Assembly (NCBI RefSeq): GCF_002356315.1
Contig: NZ_AP018164.1
Span: 372,001 to 436,000 of the forward strand
DNA: 64,000 nucleotides
Reading direction: 5' to 3'
Origin: Mycobacterium shigaense
GTDB taxonomy: Bacteria > Actinomycetota > Actinomycetes > Mycobacteriales > Mycobacteriaceae
Shown in pieces: positions 46,304 to 54,027 of the stretch. Below the pieces are notes generated by a model that made no database searches, was not told where the DNA came from, and was given only the letters and a program-made list of their open reading frames with translations. A program made the translations under genes and the position numbers. Positions within the stretch are counted from its first letter, which is position 1. Every line of letters starts with the position of its first letter.

Positions 46304-47491
46304 ATGGTTCGGATGAGCGACGCGGCAACCCGGTGGGGGAGCAGCGGGCTGGCCTGGCTGACCGGGCCGCCCGACGGACCTCCCGACTTCTCCCGCGCCG
46401 CCGTGCTGAGCCGCGCCGACCGCGTCGCGGCCGCGCTTGGCGAGCAGCTGGGCGTCGCCGTCGATGCGGCACTGTTGCTCGGCGGGCGGGCCGGTCTGCT
46501 GGGGTTGACCCGCGGCGGCCAGACGTCGGCCGGCGGCGCCACCCGGTTACTGCAAGCCCGGGACGGCTGGTGTGCCGTGACGTTGTCGCGGCCCGACGAC
46601 ATCGCCGCCGTCCCGGCGCTGCTGCACGCCGACGCGGCCCCCGCTGACCCGTGGCCGACGCTGGGGCATTGGGCTGCAACATGTCCGGTGTCCGAGATCG
46701 TCGATCGCGCCGCGCTGCTGGACATCCCGGTGGCGAGCCTGGGTGAGGCCGTGGCCGAGCCGCCGAGGGTCTCGGCGATCGGCGAGCGGGCACCCCGGCG
46801 GTCGCTGACCGGCCTGCTGGTGACGGATCTGTCCTCGATGTGGGCCGGCCCGCTGTGCGCGGGCCTGCTGGCCCACGGGGGTGCGACGGTCGTCAAGGTC
46901 GAAAGCCCCGGCCGGCCGGACGGCACCCGCGCGGGCAACCCCGCGTTCTTCGACTGGATGAATGGCGAAAAGCTATCGTATTGTCTGGATTTCGACGATC
47001 AGATCGACGAATTGCGCGCCCTGCTCGCGGTCTCCGACGTCGTGCTCGAGGGCTCGCGGCCCGCGGCGTTGGCCCGGCGCCGCCTCGGGCCGGAGCACGC
47101 GGCTCCCCGGGCCGGCCGAATCTGGGTGCGGATCACCGGCCATGGCGCGGATTCCGGGCGCGCGGCATTCGGCGACGACGCCGCGGTGGCCGGCGGCCTG
47201 GTCGGCGCGGGCCCGGTCTTCTGCGGCGACGCCATCGCCGACCCGTTGACAGGGCTGGAGGCAGCCGCGGCGGTGGTCGCCGCGCTGGGCCGCGGCGGCG
47301 GCGAACTGATCCAGTTCTCGATGGCGGCGGTGGCCGCGACCTACGCGGCGCTGCCGGTCGCGGCACCGGGCTCGCAACACCCCGCGGCACGCCCGCCGGT
47401 GCCGCCTGCGGTCACCCCGGTGCCGCCGCTGGGCGCCGATAACGCCGCCGTGCGCCGCCTGGTCGACGAAAAGCGGTGTTTGTCATGCTGA
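46304..47491 (+). CDS. CaiB/BaiF (class III) CoA-transferase family protein, lobes in permuted order
   Basis: 395 residues. Residues 169-345 look like the usual CaiB N-terminal lobe (LLVTDLSSMWAGPLCAGLLA; ATVVKVESPGRPDG) with a catalytic-Asp candidate in FCGDAIADPLTG (Asp309 or Asp313). Residues 80-150 (RLLQARDGWCAVTL; DIPVASLGEA) resemble the family's C-terminal lobe but come first. Class III enzymes move CoA between acids. ATG 46304 or ATG 46313 may be the start. Translation overlaps the next gene by 7 bases. I do not recall this gene at the M. tuberculosis locus. Confidence 0.7.
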   Translation: MVRMSDAATRWGSSGLAWLTGPPDGPPDFSRAAVLSRADRVAAALGEQLGVAVDAALLLGGRAGLLGLTRGGQTSAGGATRLLQARDGWCAVTLSRPDDIAAVPALLHADAAPADPWPTLGHWAATCPVSEIVDRAALLDIPVASLGEAVAEPPRVSAIGERAPRRSLTGLLVTDLSSMWAGPLCAGLLAHGGATVVKVESPGRPDGTRAGNPAFFDWMNGEKLSYCLDFDDQIDELRALLAVSDVVLEGSRPAALARRRLGPEHAAPRAGRIWVRITGHGADSGRAAFGDDAAVAGGLVGAGPVFCGDAIADPLTGLEAAAAVVAALGRGGGELIQFSMAAVAATYAALPVAAPGSQHPAARPPVPPAVTPVPPLGADNAAVRRLVDEKRCLSC

Positions 47492-48789
47492 TTCGGCGCG
47501 CCAGGTTGCTAAGCGGTGCGGCAGCCGACATCCGGGTGGGCGCCCGGATCGAGGCCGTGGGCGCCACGCTTGCCGCCGAGCCGGGCGAGCGCGTCCTCGA
47601 CGCGGCCGGCGGAACGGTGCTGCCCGGGCTGCACGATCATCACGTGCACGTGCGTTCGGCGGCGTCCGCGCTGGATTCGCCGTCGGTCGGGCCGCCCGCG
47701 GTTCGCACGAAAGAGCAACTGGCGCAACAGCTCACGCAAGCCGTGCCGGGCTACGACGGATGGATTCGCGCGGTCGGCTACCACGATTCGGTCGCCGGCG
47801 AGCTCGATCGCGGCGACCTCGATACCCTGGTGCCGGAGACGCCGGTGCGCATCCAGCATCGCAGCGGAGCCCTGTGGATCCTGAATTCCGCAGCGCTGCA
47901 CAGAATCGGCATGACCGATCATCCTGACGGTCGCCTGCGCGCCGCCGACCGCGGCTGGTCGGATCGGTTGCAGCGCCGCGACACCGACCTTGCCGAACTG
48001 AGCAGTCGCCTGGTCGCCCTCGGTGTCACCGGGGTCACCGACGCCACCCCCGATCTCGACGCGAACGACATGGTGGCGCTGCTGGTGGCGCATCGGCGCG
48101 GCGAGTTTCGCCCGCGGCTGGGCTTTCTGTCGCCGGGCAAGAAGATCCTGCGAGACGACGATCTGGACCTGGACACGCTGACCGGGTGGATCGCCGACAT
48201 GCACGCCGAACAACGGCCGGTAGCCGTGCACTGCGTCACCGCGGCCCAGCTGGTCGTGGCGATAGCCGCGCTGCGCGCGGCCGGCGGCCATCCGCACGAC
48301 CGCATCGAGCACGCCGCGGTCGTCGACGACGACAGCCTGACCGACCTCGCCGAGCTCGGGGTCACCGTGGTGACTCAGCCGAATTTCGTTGCCGAACGCG
48401 GAGATCAGTACCTGGCCGACATTCCGGCGGCCGAACACGGTCAGCTCTGGCGGGTCGCGTCCCTGCTCGAGGCGAACGTGCGGGTGGCGCTGTCGACTGA
48501 CATGCCGTTCGGCCGTGGCGACCCGTGGGCGGCGATGCGGGCCGCGGTGCACCGCAGCACGCCCAGCGGCGCGGTGTTAGGCGCCGACGAATGTGTTTCG
48601 GCGCGAACGGCTTTGACGATGTTCCTCGGGCATGCCGAACAACCGGCCCGGGCCCGTGGCGTCGCGGCCGGGCAGCCCGGGGACCTGTGCGTGCTGGCGG
48701 TGCCGCCCGCGACCGCGTTGGCCGAGCTGGACGCCGCCATGGTGGCCGCCACGATCATCGGCGGCGAGATCGCCTACGCGGTGAAATAG
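47485..48789 (+). CDS. Amidohydrolase-family metal-dependent hydrolase (YtcJ-like)
   Basis: 434 residues. LPGLHDHHVHV gives the HxH metal motif. VAVHCVTA, RIEHAAVV and ALSTDMPFG supply the later His and Asp ligands of the amidohydrolase-3 group. QPNFVAERG is a family feature. It hydrolyses an amide, imide or ester bond in an unknown small molecule; no signal peptide is visible. ATG 47485 overlaps the CoA-transferase stop by 7 bases, indicating coupling: hydrolysis may release an acid for CoA transfer. The gene ends the 45273-48789 run and abuts the decayed lipW. Confidence 0.82.
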   Translation: MLIRRARLLSGAAADIRVGARIEAVGATLAAEPGERVLDAAGGTVLPGLHDHHVHVRSAASALDSPSVGPPAVRTKEQLAQQLTQAVPGYDGWIRAVGYHDSVAGELDRGDLDTLVPETPVRIQHRSGALWILNSAALHRIGMTDHPDGRLRAADRGWSDRLQRRDTDLAELSSRLVALGVTGVTDATPDLDANDMVALLVAHRRGEFRPRLGFLSPGKKILRDDDLDLDTLTGWIADMHAEQRPVAVHCVTAAQLVVAIAALRAAGGHPHDRIEHAAVVDDDSLTDLAELGVTVVTQPNFVAERGDQYLADIPAAEHGQLWRVASLLEANVRVALSTDMPFGRGDPWAAMRAAVHRSTPSGAVLGADECVSARTALTMFLGHAEQPARARGVAAGQPGDLCVLAVPPATALAELDAAMVAATIIGGEIAYAVK

Positions 48790-49357
48790 TCAGGCTGCCG
48801 CAGCCACCCCGACCCGCAGCACGTCGCATTGGCTGTCGAAAAAGCGGCGCGACACTTGGGCTTTCGGCACGAACAGGTCGAAGCCGTGAAAGGCGCCCGC
48901 GATGACGTCGACCTGACACGGGACGCCCGCGCTGCGCAGCCGCTCGGCCTAGGCGAGATCCTCGTCGTGGAACAGGTCGTGGGTTCCGACTCCCATCCAC
49001 GCCGGCGGCAGTCCGGCCAGGTCGTCGCGCCGGGCCGGGACCGCCACGTGGGGATCCGCGTCACCGAGGTACGCCGTCCAGCCGAAGTGGTTGCTGCGCG
49101 GGCTCCACAGCCGGTAGTTGGGGTCGGCTGCCGTCGCCGAGCTGCGGTCGTCGATCATCGGGTACGACAGCAGCTGGAAGGCGGGGCTGAGCTCGCCGCG
49201 GTCGCGGGCCAGCAACGCCAGGGCCACCGCGAGGCCCCCGCCGGCACTCGCGCCGCCGATCGCCACCCGGCCGGGGCCCACGGACGGCTGCCCGGCCAGC
49301 CATTTCAGCGCGGCATAGCAGTCCTCGAGCGGCGCGGGATACGGATGTTCGGGCGCG
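48790..49357 (-). pseudogene. lipW: Decayed lipW esterase gene
   Basis: On the minus strand, homology to HSL-type esterase LipW begins abruptly at APEHPYPAPLEDCYAAL and includes the nucleophile GGASAGGGLA and PMIDDRSSAT. An amber codon at 48949-48951 then interrupts GTHDLFHDEDLA. Beyond it, in the same frame, the sequence continues AERLRSAGVPCQVDVIAGAF with the His-bearing FHGFDLF, and ends at TGA 48790-48792. The first third, including the oxyanion HGG loop, is missing and replaced by unrelated DNA near 49357. Position after the Rv0216 homologue matches lipW of M. tuberculosis. The product would lack the oxyanion loop and the catalytic His. Confidence 0.85.
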
Positions 49358-49358
49358 C

Positions 49359-49478
49359 ATGCAGAAATCGGTCGATGCGTACGAGGACCCGTGGCGGCAG
49401 GACCGAAAACCCGACGCGGCAAAAAACTTTCGGTCAGCCTTGCCACTGATTCCGCTTCCGCGGGTGCCAGTCCGATGA
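49359..49478 (+). other. Possible 3' tail of a lost gene fused to the Rieske gene start
   Basis: A 39-codon frame (starting with an ATG at 49359) reads QKSVDAYEDPWRQDRKPDAA and on to RVPVR, ending in a TGA that overlaps the Rieske ATG as ATGA (49475-49478). ATGA coupling and protein-like composition suggest the end of a former upstream partner gene whose body is gone; the join with decayed lipW is at about 49357. It could equally be chance. No family was recognised. Confidence 0.3.
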
Positions 49479-49852
49479 GCGACATCGCGCTGGGTTCCGT
49501 GGATGACATCCCGCTGGGCGAGGGCCGCGCTTATGCGGTAGAAGGCCAACAGATCGCGGTCTTTCGGTTGCGTGACGGCTCGCTGTGCGCCTTGGACGCG
49601 GTGTGTCCGCACCGCGGTGGGCCATTGGCCGACGGGCTCATCGACACAAAGGTTGTCGTGTGTCCGCTGCACAACTTCACCTACGACCTACAGACCGGAT
49701 CCGAGGTTGCAGGTGGTGGCGTTGCGGTGACCGCCTATTCCGTGCACGCCGACGAGACGGGGATGCTCCGCCTGCGCATGGACGGCAATAGCCCACCCCT
49801 GCGGTGCGGCGACACCGCGTCGTCGTCAGCTGAAGATTTTCCGGTTTGGTAG
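49475..49852 (+). CDS. Rieske [2Fe-2S] ferredoxin, NirD-like
   Basis: 125 residues. The cluster motif is CPHRGGP and, 16 residues later, CPLHNFTYDL (two Cys, two His). The length and GSVDDIPLGEGRAY start resemble the small subunit of NADH nitrite reductase or dioxygenase ferredoxins. There is no NirB or oxygenase gene in the window, so its partner is unknown. ATG 49475 is chosen because an upstream in-frame start (49391) adds a non-conserved leader. It occupies the place of Rv0218-Rv0219. Confidence 0.82.
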   Translation: MSDIALGSVDDIPLGEGRAYAVEGQQIAVFRLRDGSLCALDAVCPHRGGPLADGLIDTKVVVCPLHNFTYDLQTGSEVAGGGVAVTAYSVHADETGMLRLRMDGNSPPLRCGDTASSSAEDFPVW

Positions 49853-49977
49853 CCATTCGGGCCCGGCCGGGTGAAACCCGCCGTCAGCAAAGCCCTGCCG
49901 GGCGGAATTCCCGTCGCGCCCGCCGCCTTGACCCAAACGTCAGTTTCCGGCCTCGCCGCAAGGGTAGTCTGCCCTTC

Positions 49978-51180
49978 ATGGCGGCGAGGGTTCCGGGCGT
50001 GATTCCTTCTTTGAAATGGCTGCTGCGGGCTCGCCCTGCCGACTACGCGCTGGCGATGAGCGTCGCCAGCGCGTCGCTACCGGTCGTGGGCAAACACCTC
50101 GAACCGCTGGGCGGCATCACCGCGATGAGCGTGTGGGGGATGCGGCTCGCGCCGGAGGCGATCTCGGCGATACGCAAGGACTTGATGACGCCGGGCAAGG
50201 GAGACACGCGCCGCCGCGACCGCCAAAGCACCCACCAGGTCTCCATCGCCGCGCTGCGCGGGGTGGTGTCGGCCGCGGACCTGGACGCGGAGTGGCCCGC
50301 GCCCGACCGCACCCCGCCCATGTGGAGTGTCCTGCGTCAGCGCCCGTACCTGTACCGCCGCAGCGTCCACTACGGTGACCACCCGGCGCAGCTGCTCGAC
50401 GTGTGGCGGCTCAAGGAGCTGCCCGTCGAACCCGCGCCGGTGCTGATCTTCGTCCCGGGCGGCGCTTGGGTGCACGGCCGCGCCATGCTGCAGGGGTCGG
50501 CGCTGATGTCCTACCTGGCATCGCAGGGGTGGGTGTGTCTGGCCATCGACTACCGCGCCTCGCCGAACCATCGCTGGCCGCGGCACATCACCGACGTCAA
50601 GACCGCCATCGCCTGGGCGCGCGCCAACGTCGACAAATTCGGTGGCGACCGGAATTTCGTTGCGGTGGCTGGTTGTTCGGCCGGCGGGCACCTGTCCGCG
50701 CTGGCCGGGCTCACGCCCGACGACGCGCGGCTCGGGTCGAAACTGCCCGAGGGCGCTGACAGCTCGGTGGACGCCGTGGTCGGCATCTATGGCCGCTACG
50801 ACTGGGAGGATCGCTCCACGCCCGAACGCGAGCGATTCGTCGAGTTCCTGGAGCGGGTGGTGGTCAAACGCAGGATCGCGCGCCATCCCGAGGTGTTCCG
50901 CGACGCGTCGCCGATCGCCCGTGTGCACCGAAATTCCCCGCCGTTCTTGGTGATTCACGGCAGCAAAGACAGCGTGATCCCTGTCGAACAGGCGCGCAGT
51001 TTCGTGGAGCGGTTACGTGCCGCCTCGCAGTCGATGGTCGGCTACCTCGAGCTGCCCGGCGCCGGACACGGCTTCGACCTGGTGGACGGCGAACGCGCCG
51101 GCGTGGTGGCCCACGCGATATCGCTGTTCCTGCACCAGGTGTATCGCACGGCAACACAGCGGGCGAAAGAGGTCATCTAA
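49978..51180 (+). CDS. lipC: Esterase LipC
   Basis: 400 residues. The N-terminal 100 residues are a helical, partly hydrophobic region. The alpha/beta hydrolase domain has the oxyanion region FVPGGAWVHG, the nucleophile GCSAGGHLS, the acid in HGSKDSVIPV and the His in GAGHGFD. M. tuberculosis LipC is a cell-surface, immunogenic esterase acting on short chains. ATG 49978 is chosen by homology; AAGGG lies 14 bases upstream, a long spacing. It is followed 43 bases on by the acyltransferase gene. Confidence 0.9.
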   Translation: MAARVPGVIPSLKWLLRARPADYALAMSVASASLPVVGKHLEPLGGITAMSVWGMRLAPEAISAIRKDLMTPGKGDTRRRDRQSTHQVSIAALRGVVSAADLDAEWPAPDRTPPMWSVLRQRPYLYRRSVHYGDHPAQLLDVWRLKELPVEPAPVLIFVPGGAWVHGRAMLQGSALMSYLASQGWVCLAIDYRASPNHRWPRHITDVKTAIAWARANVDKFGGDRNFVAVAGCSAGGHLSALAGLTPDDARLGSKLPEGADSSVDAVVGIYGRYDWEDRSTPERERFVEFLERVVVKRRIARHPEVFRDASPIARVHRNSPPFLVIHGSKDSVIPVEQARSFVERLRAASQSMVGYLELPGAGHGFDLVDGERAGVVAHAISLFLHQVYRTATQRAKEVI

Positions 51181-51223
51181 AGCCCGCCCCTGAGTAAAGT
51201 CCGGTTATAGGCAAGGGGTGGCG

Positions 51224-52633
51224 GTGAAGCGGCTAAGCGGCTGGGATTCGGTACTGCTGTACAGCGAAGCGCCGAACGTGCACATGCACACTCTCAAAGT
51301 CGCGGTGATCGAGCTGGACCCGAATCGCCGGGACTTCGACATCGACGCCTTCCGTCAGGTGATCGGGGCCCGGCTGAACAAGCTCGAACCGTTCACCTAC
51401 CAGCTCGTCGACATCCCATGGAAGTTCCACCACCCGATGTGGCGGGAGCACTGCGCGGTCGACCTGAGCTATCACATCCGGCCCTGGCGGCTGCCCGAGC
51501 CGGGCGGGCGACGCGAACTGGACGAGGCGATCGGGCAGATCGCCAGCACCCCGCTGAACCGGGATCGTCCGCTGTGGGAGATGTACTTCATCGAGGGTCT
51601 GGCCAACAACCGCGTCGCGGTGGTCGGCAAGATCCACCACGCCCTGGCCGACGGCGTCGCCTCGGCGAATCTGATGGCGCGCGGCATGGATCTGGTGCCC
51701 ACCCCGGAAAGCGGCCCGCAGGTAACCGACCCGGCGCCGTCGCGGCGAAAGCTGGTGGGGTCGGCGTTCGCCGATCACCTGCGGCAGGCGCGCAAGTTAC
51801 CCGGCACCATTCGCTATACGGCCCAGGGCATCGCACGGGTCCGGCGCAGCTCGCGCAAGCTCTCGCCGGAACTCACCATGCCGTTCACCCCGCCGCCCAC
51901 CTTCCTCAACCACCGCATCACCCCGGAGCGCCGGTTCGCCACCGCGACGCTGTCCCTCGCGGACGTCAAGGAGACGGGCAAGAAGCTCGGAGTCAAGATC
52001 AACGACGTGGTGCTGGCCATCTCGACCGGCGCGCTGCGCACCCTGCTGCTGCGTTACGACGGCACCGCCGAACCGCTGTTGGCCTCGGTGCCGGCGAGTT
52101 TCGACTTCTCGCCCGAGCGGATATCGGGCAACTACTTCACCGGGATGATGGTGGCGTTGCCGGCCGACCTCGATGATCCGGTGCAGCGGCTGCAGGCCTG
52201 CCACGACAACGCCAACTCCGCCAAGGAAGCCTTCCACCTGGTCGGGCCCGAGCTGATCAGCCGGTGGTCGGCGTACCTGCCGCCGCTGGCCACCGAGTCG
52301 TTCTTCCGCTGGGCGTCCAGCCGCGACGGCCAGAACAAGGTGCTCAACCTGCCGATCTCGAACGTGCCCGGTCCCCGCGAGCGGGGCAAGGTCGGCGACG
52401 CCATGGTCACCGAGATCTACTCGGTCGGGCCGCTGACGGCCGGCAGCGGTCTGAACATCACCGTGTGGAGCTACGTCGATCAGCTCAACATCTCGGTGCT
52501 CTCCGACGGCGCCACCGTCAAGGACCCGCACGAGGTCACCGAGGCGATGGTCGCCGACTTCATCGGATTACGCAGGGCCGCAGGACTTTCCGAGGAATTA
52601 ACCGAGGTCCCGGCCGCGATGGCACCGGCCTGA
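51224..52633 (+). CDS. Wax ester synthase/diacylglycerol acyltransferase family protein (Rv0221-like)
   Basis: 469 residues, the same as M. tuberculosis Rv0221. KIHHALADGVA is the catalytic HHxxxDG motif; PLWEMYFIEG, NISNVPGP-like ISNVPGPRERG and GSGLNITVWSYVDQL are further landmarks. It transfers an acyl group from acyl-CoA to an alcohol or diacylglycerol, storing lipid. GTG 51224 (MKRLSGWD) has AAGGGG six bases upstream and fits the family start better than GTG 51218. It probably shares an operon with lipC. Confidence 0.9.
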   Translation: MKRLSGWDSVLLYSEAPNVHMHTLKVAVIELDPNRRDFDIDAFRQVIGARLNKLEPFTYQLVDIPWKFHHPMWREHCAVDLSYHIRPWRLPEPGGRRELDEAIGQIASTPLNRDRPLWEMYFIEGLANNRVAVVGKIHHALADGVASANLMARGMDLVPTPESGPQVTDPAPSRRKLVGSAFADHLRQARKLPGTIRYTAQGIARVRRSSRKLSPELTMPFTPPPTFLNHRITPERRFATATLSLADVKETGKKLGVKINDVVLAISTGALRTLLLRYDGTAEPLLASVPASFDFSPERISGNYFTGMMVALPADLDDPVQRLQACHDNANSAKEAFHLVGPELISRWSAYLPPLATESFFRWASSRDGQNKVLNLPISNVPGPRERGKVGDAMVTEIYSVGPLTAGSGLNITVWSYVDQLNISVLSDGATVKDPHEVTEAMVADFIGLRRAAGLSEELTEVPAAMAPA

Positions 52634-52778
52634 CGGCCGCTGCTCGCCGCGCTGCCCGTAGTTGGGGTAACGGGACTCTTTGCTGGTGTTAATGCCATTT
52701 CCGTCGGCCGCTACCATCAGTCGTTGACAGCCACTGGATTGCGACAACGCCGACATTCGAAGGAGCTGGGTAGCCACC

Positions 52779-53564
52779 GTGAGCACAGGCAACGAGGAAG
52801 CCAACGAGCCCGAGGTTCTGGTCGAACAACGAGGCCGGATCCTGATCATCACGATCAACCGCCCGAAAGCCAAGAATGCGGTCAACCTCGCGGTGGCGAC
52901 CGGCCTGGCCGAGGCCGTCGACCGGCTCGACGCCGACGCGGGTCTTTCGGTCGGGATCCTGACCGGCGCCGGGGGGTCATTCTGCGCCGGCATGGACCTG
53001 AAGGCGTTTGCGCGCGGCGAATTTCCCGTAGTCGAGGGCCGCGGTATGGGATTTACCGAGCGGCCGCCGGACAAGCCGCTGATCGCGGCCGTCGAAGGCT
53101 ACGCGCTGGCCGGCGGCACCGAGCTGGCGCTGGCCACCGACCTGATCGTGGCGTCGAAGGATTCGGCATTCGGCATCCCCGAGGTCAAACGCGGTCTGGT
53201 GGCCGGTGGTGGCGGGCTGCTGCGGCTGCCGCAGCGCATTCCGTCGGCGATCGCCATGGAGCTGGCATTGACCGGTGCGAACCTGAGCGCTGAGCGGGCT
53301 CACGCGCTGGGCATGGTCAACGTGCTGACCGAGCCGGGTGGCGCGCTGGACGCCGCGATCGAGCTGGCCGAGCAGATCGCCGCGAACGGGCCGCTGGCGG
53401 TGGCCGTCACCAAGCGGATCATCGTTGAGTCCCGCGGCTGGAGCCCGGACACCATGTTCGCCGAGCAGGGCAAGCTGCTGATGCCGGTGTTCGGTTCCAA
53501 CGACGCCAAGGAAGGCGCGATCGCGTTCGCCGAGAAACGGGCGCCGCAGTGGACCGGCACCTGA
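52779..53564 (+). CDS. echA1: Enoyl-CoA hydratase EchA1
   Basis: 261 residues. The crotonase signatures are NRPKAKNAVN, the oxyanion loop FCAGMDLKAF, and Glu in AGGTELAL with Glu in GIPEVKRGLVAGGGG. It hydrates trans-2-enoyl-CoA or a related substrate. GTG 52779 opens the conserved frame. It follows the acyltransferase gene by 145 bases and ends 2 bases before the aquaporin relic that runs the other way. Confidence 0.9.
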   Translation: MSTGNEEANEPEVLVEQRGRILIITINRPKAKNAVNLAVATGLAEAVDRLDADAGLSVGILTGAGGSFCAGMDLKAFARGEFPVVEGRGMGFTERPPDKPLIAAVEGYALAGGTELALATDLIVASKDSAFGIPEVKRGLVAGGGGLLRLPQRIPSAIAMELALTGANLSAERAHALGMVNVLTEPGGALDAAIELAEQIAANGPLAVAVTKRIIVESRGWSPDTMFAEQGKLLMPVFGSNDAKEGAIAFAEKRAPQWTGT

Positions 53565-53566
53565 GT

Positions 53567-53798
53567 TCAGGCGGCCTGCTCCTCGTTCTCGTCGGCGTCC
53601 GCACTGTCTTCGACGGTGACGGGGCCCGCCACCGTTAACGCGGCATCGGTGGTCGGCGGCGGTGCCGGGCAGGCCGACCACGTTGAGTGCGCAGGTGCCC
53701 AGGCCCAGTAGCAGCAGCACGAAGGTGCCGAAGAATTCGGCGAGCGTCGCGCCGGGCAGCCCCGCGCGCATTCGGACAGATATCGATGCCGATTTCAC
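53567..53798 (-). pseudogene. Internally deleted aquaporin/glycerol-facilitator (MIP family) relic
   Basis: From GTG 53798 the minus strand reads VKSASISVRMRAGLPGATLA then EFFGTFVLLLLGLGTCALNV and VGLPG, which is the first membrane helix of a MIP channel. The frame then breaks, and after about 10 codons another frame reads DAALTVAGPVTVEDSADADE and ends NEEQAA at TGA 53567-53569, an acidic tail typical of such proteins. Roughly 200 codons with both NPA loops are gone. The remainder cannot form a channel. The design of loss (both ends kept) resembles the sigG relic. Confidence 0.75.
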
Positions 53799-54027
53799 GT
53801 GTTTCCCACTGGATCGCAGGTGCGGTCGGCCGCGGCGCCGTTGGGCGGCAGGATGGGTTTCGCGGTGGGTTAACCCATCCCGGCCTGGGCGTAAACGTGG
53901 TTGGAGCGCCCCGATTTTCGGCCAGGCCCATGCGCTGGGCCGGAAGATCCGCGCGTGATCTAAACTACAGTCGAGCATGACACTTCGGGTCATGTTTGTA
54001 ACGTGTCGATAGTGGAGACGATCAAGC

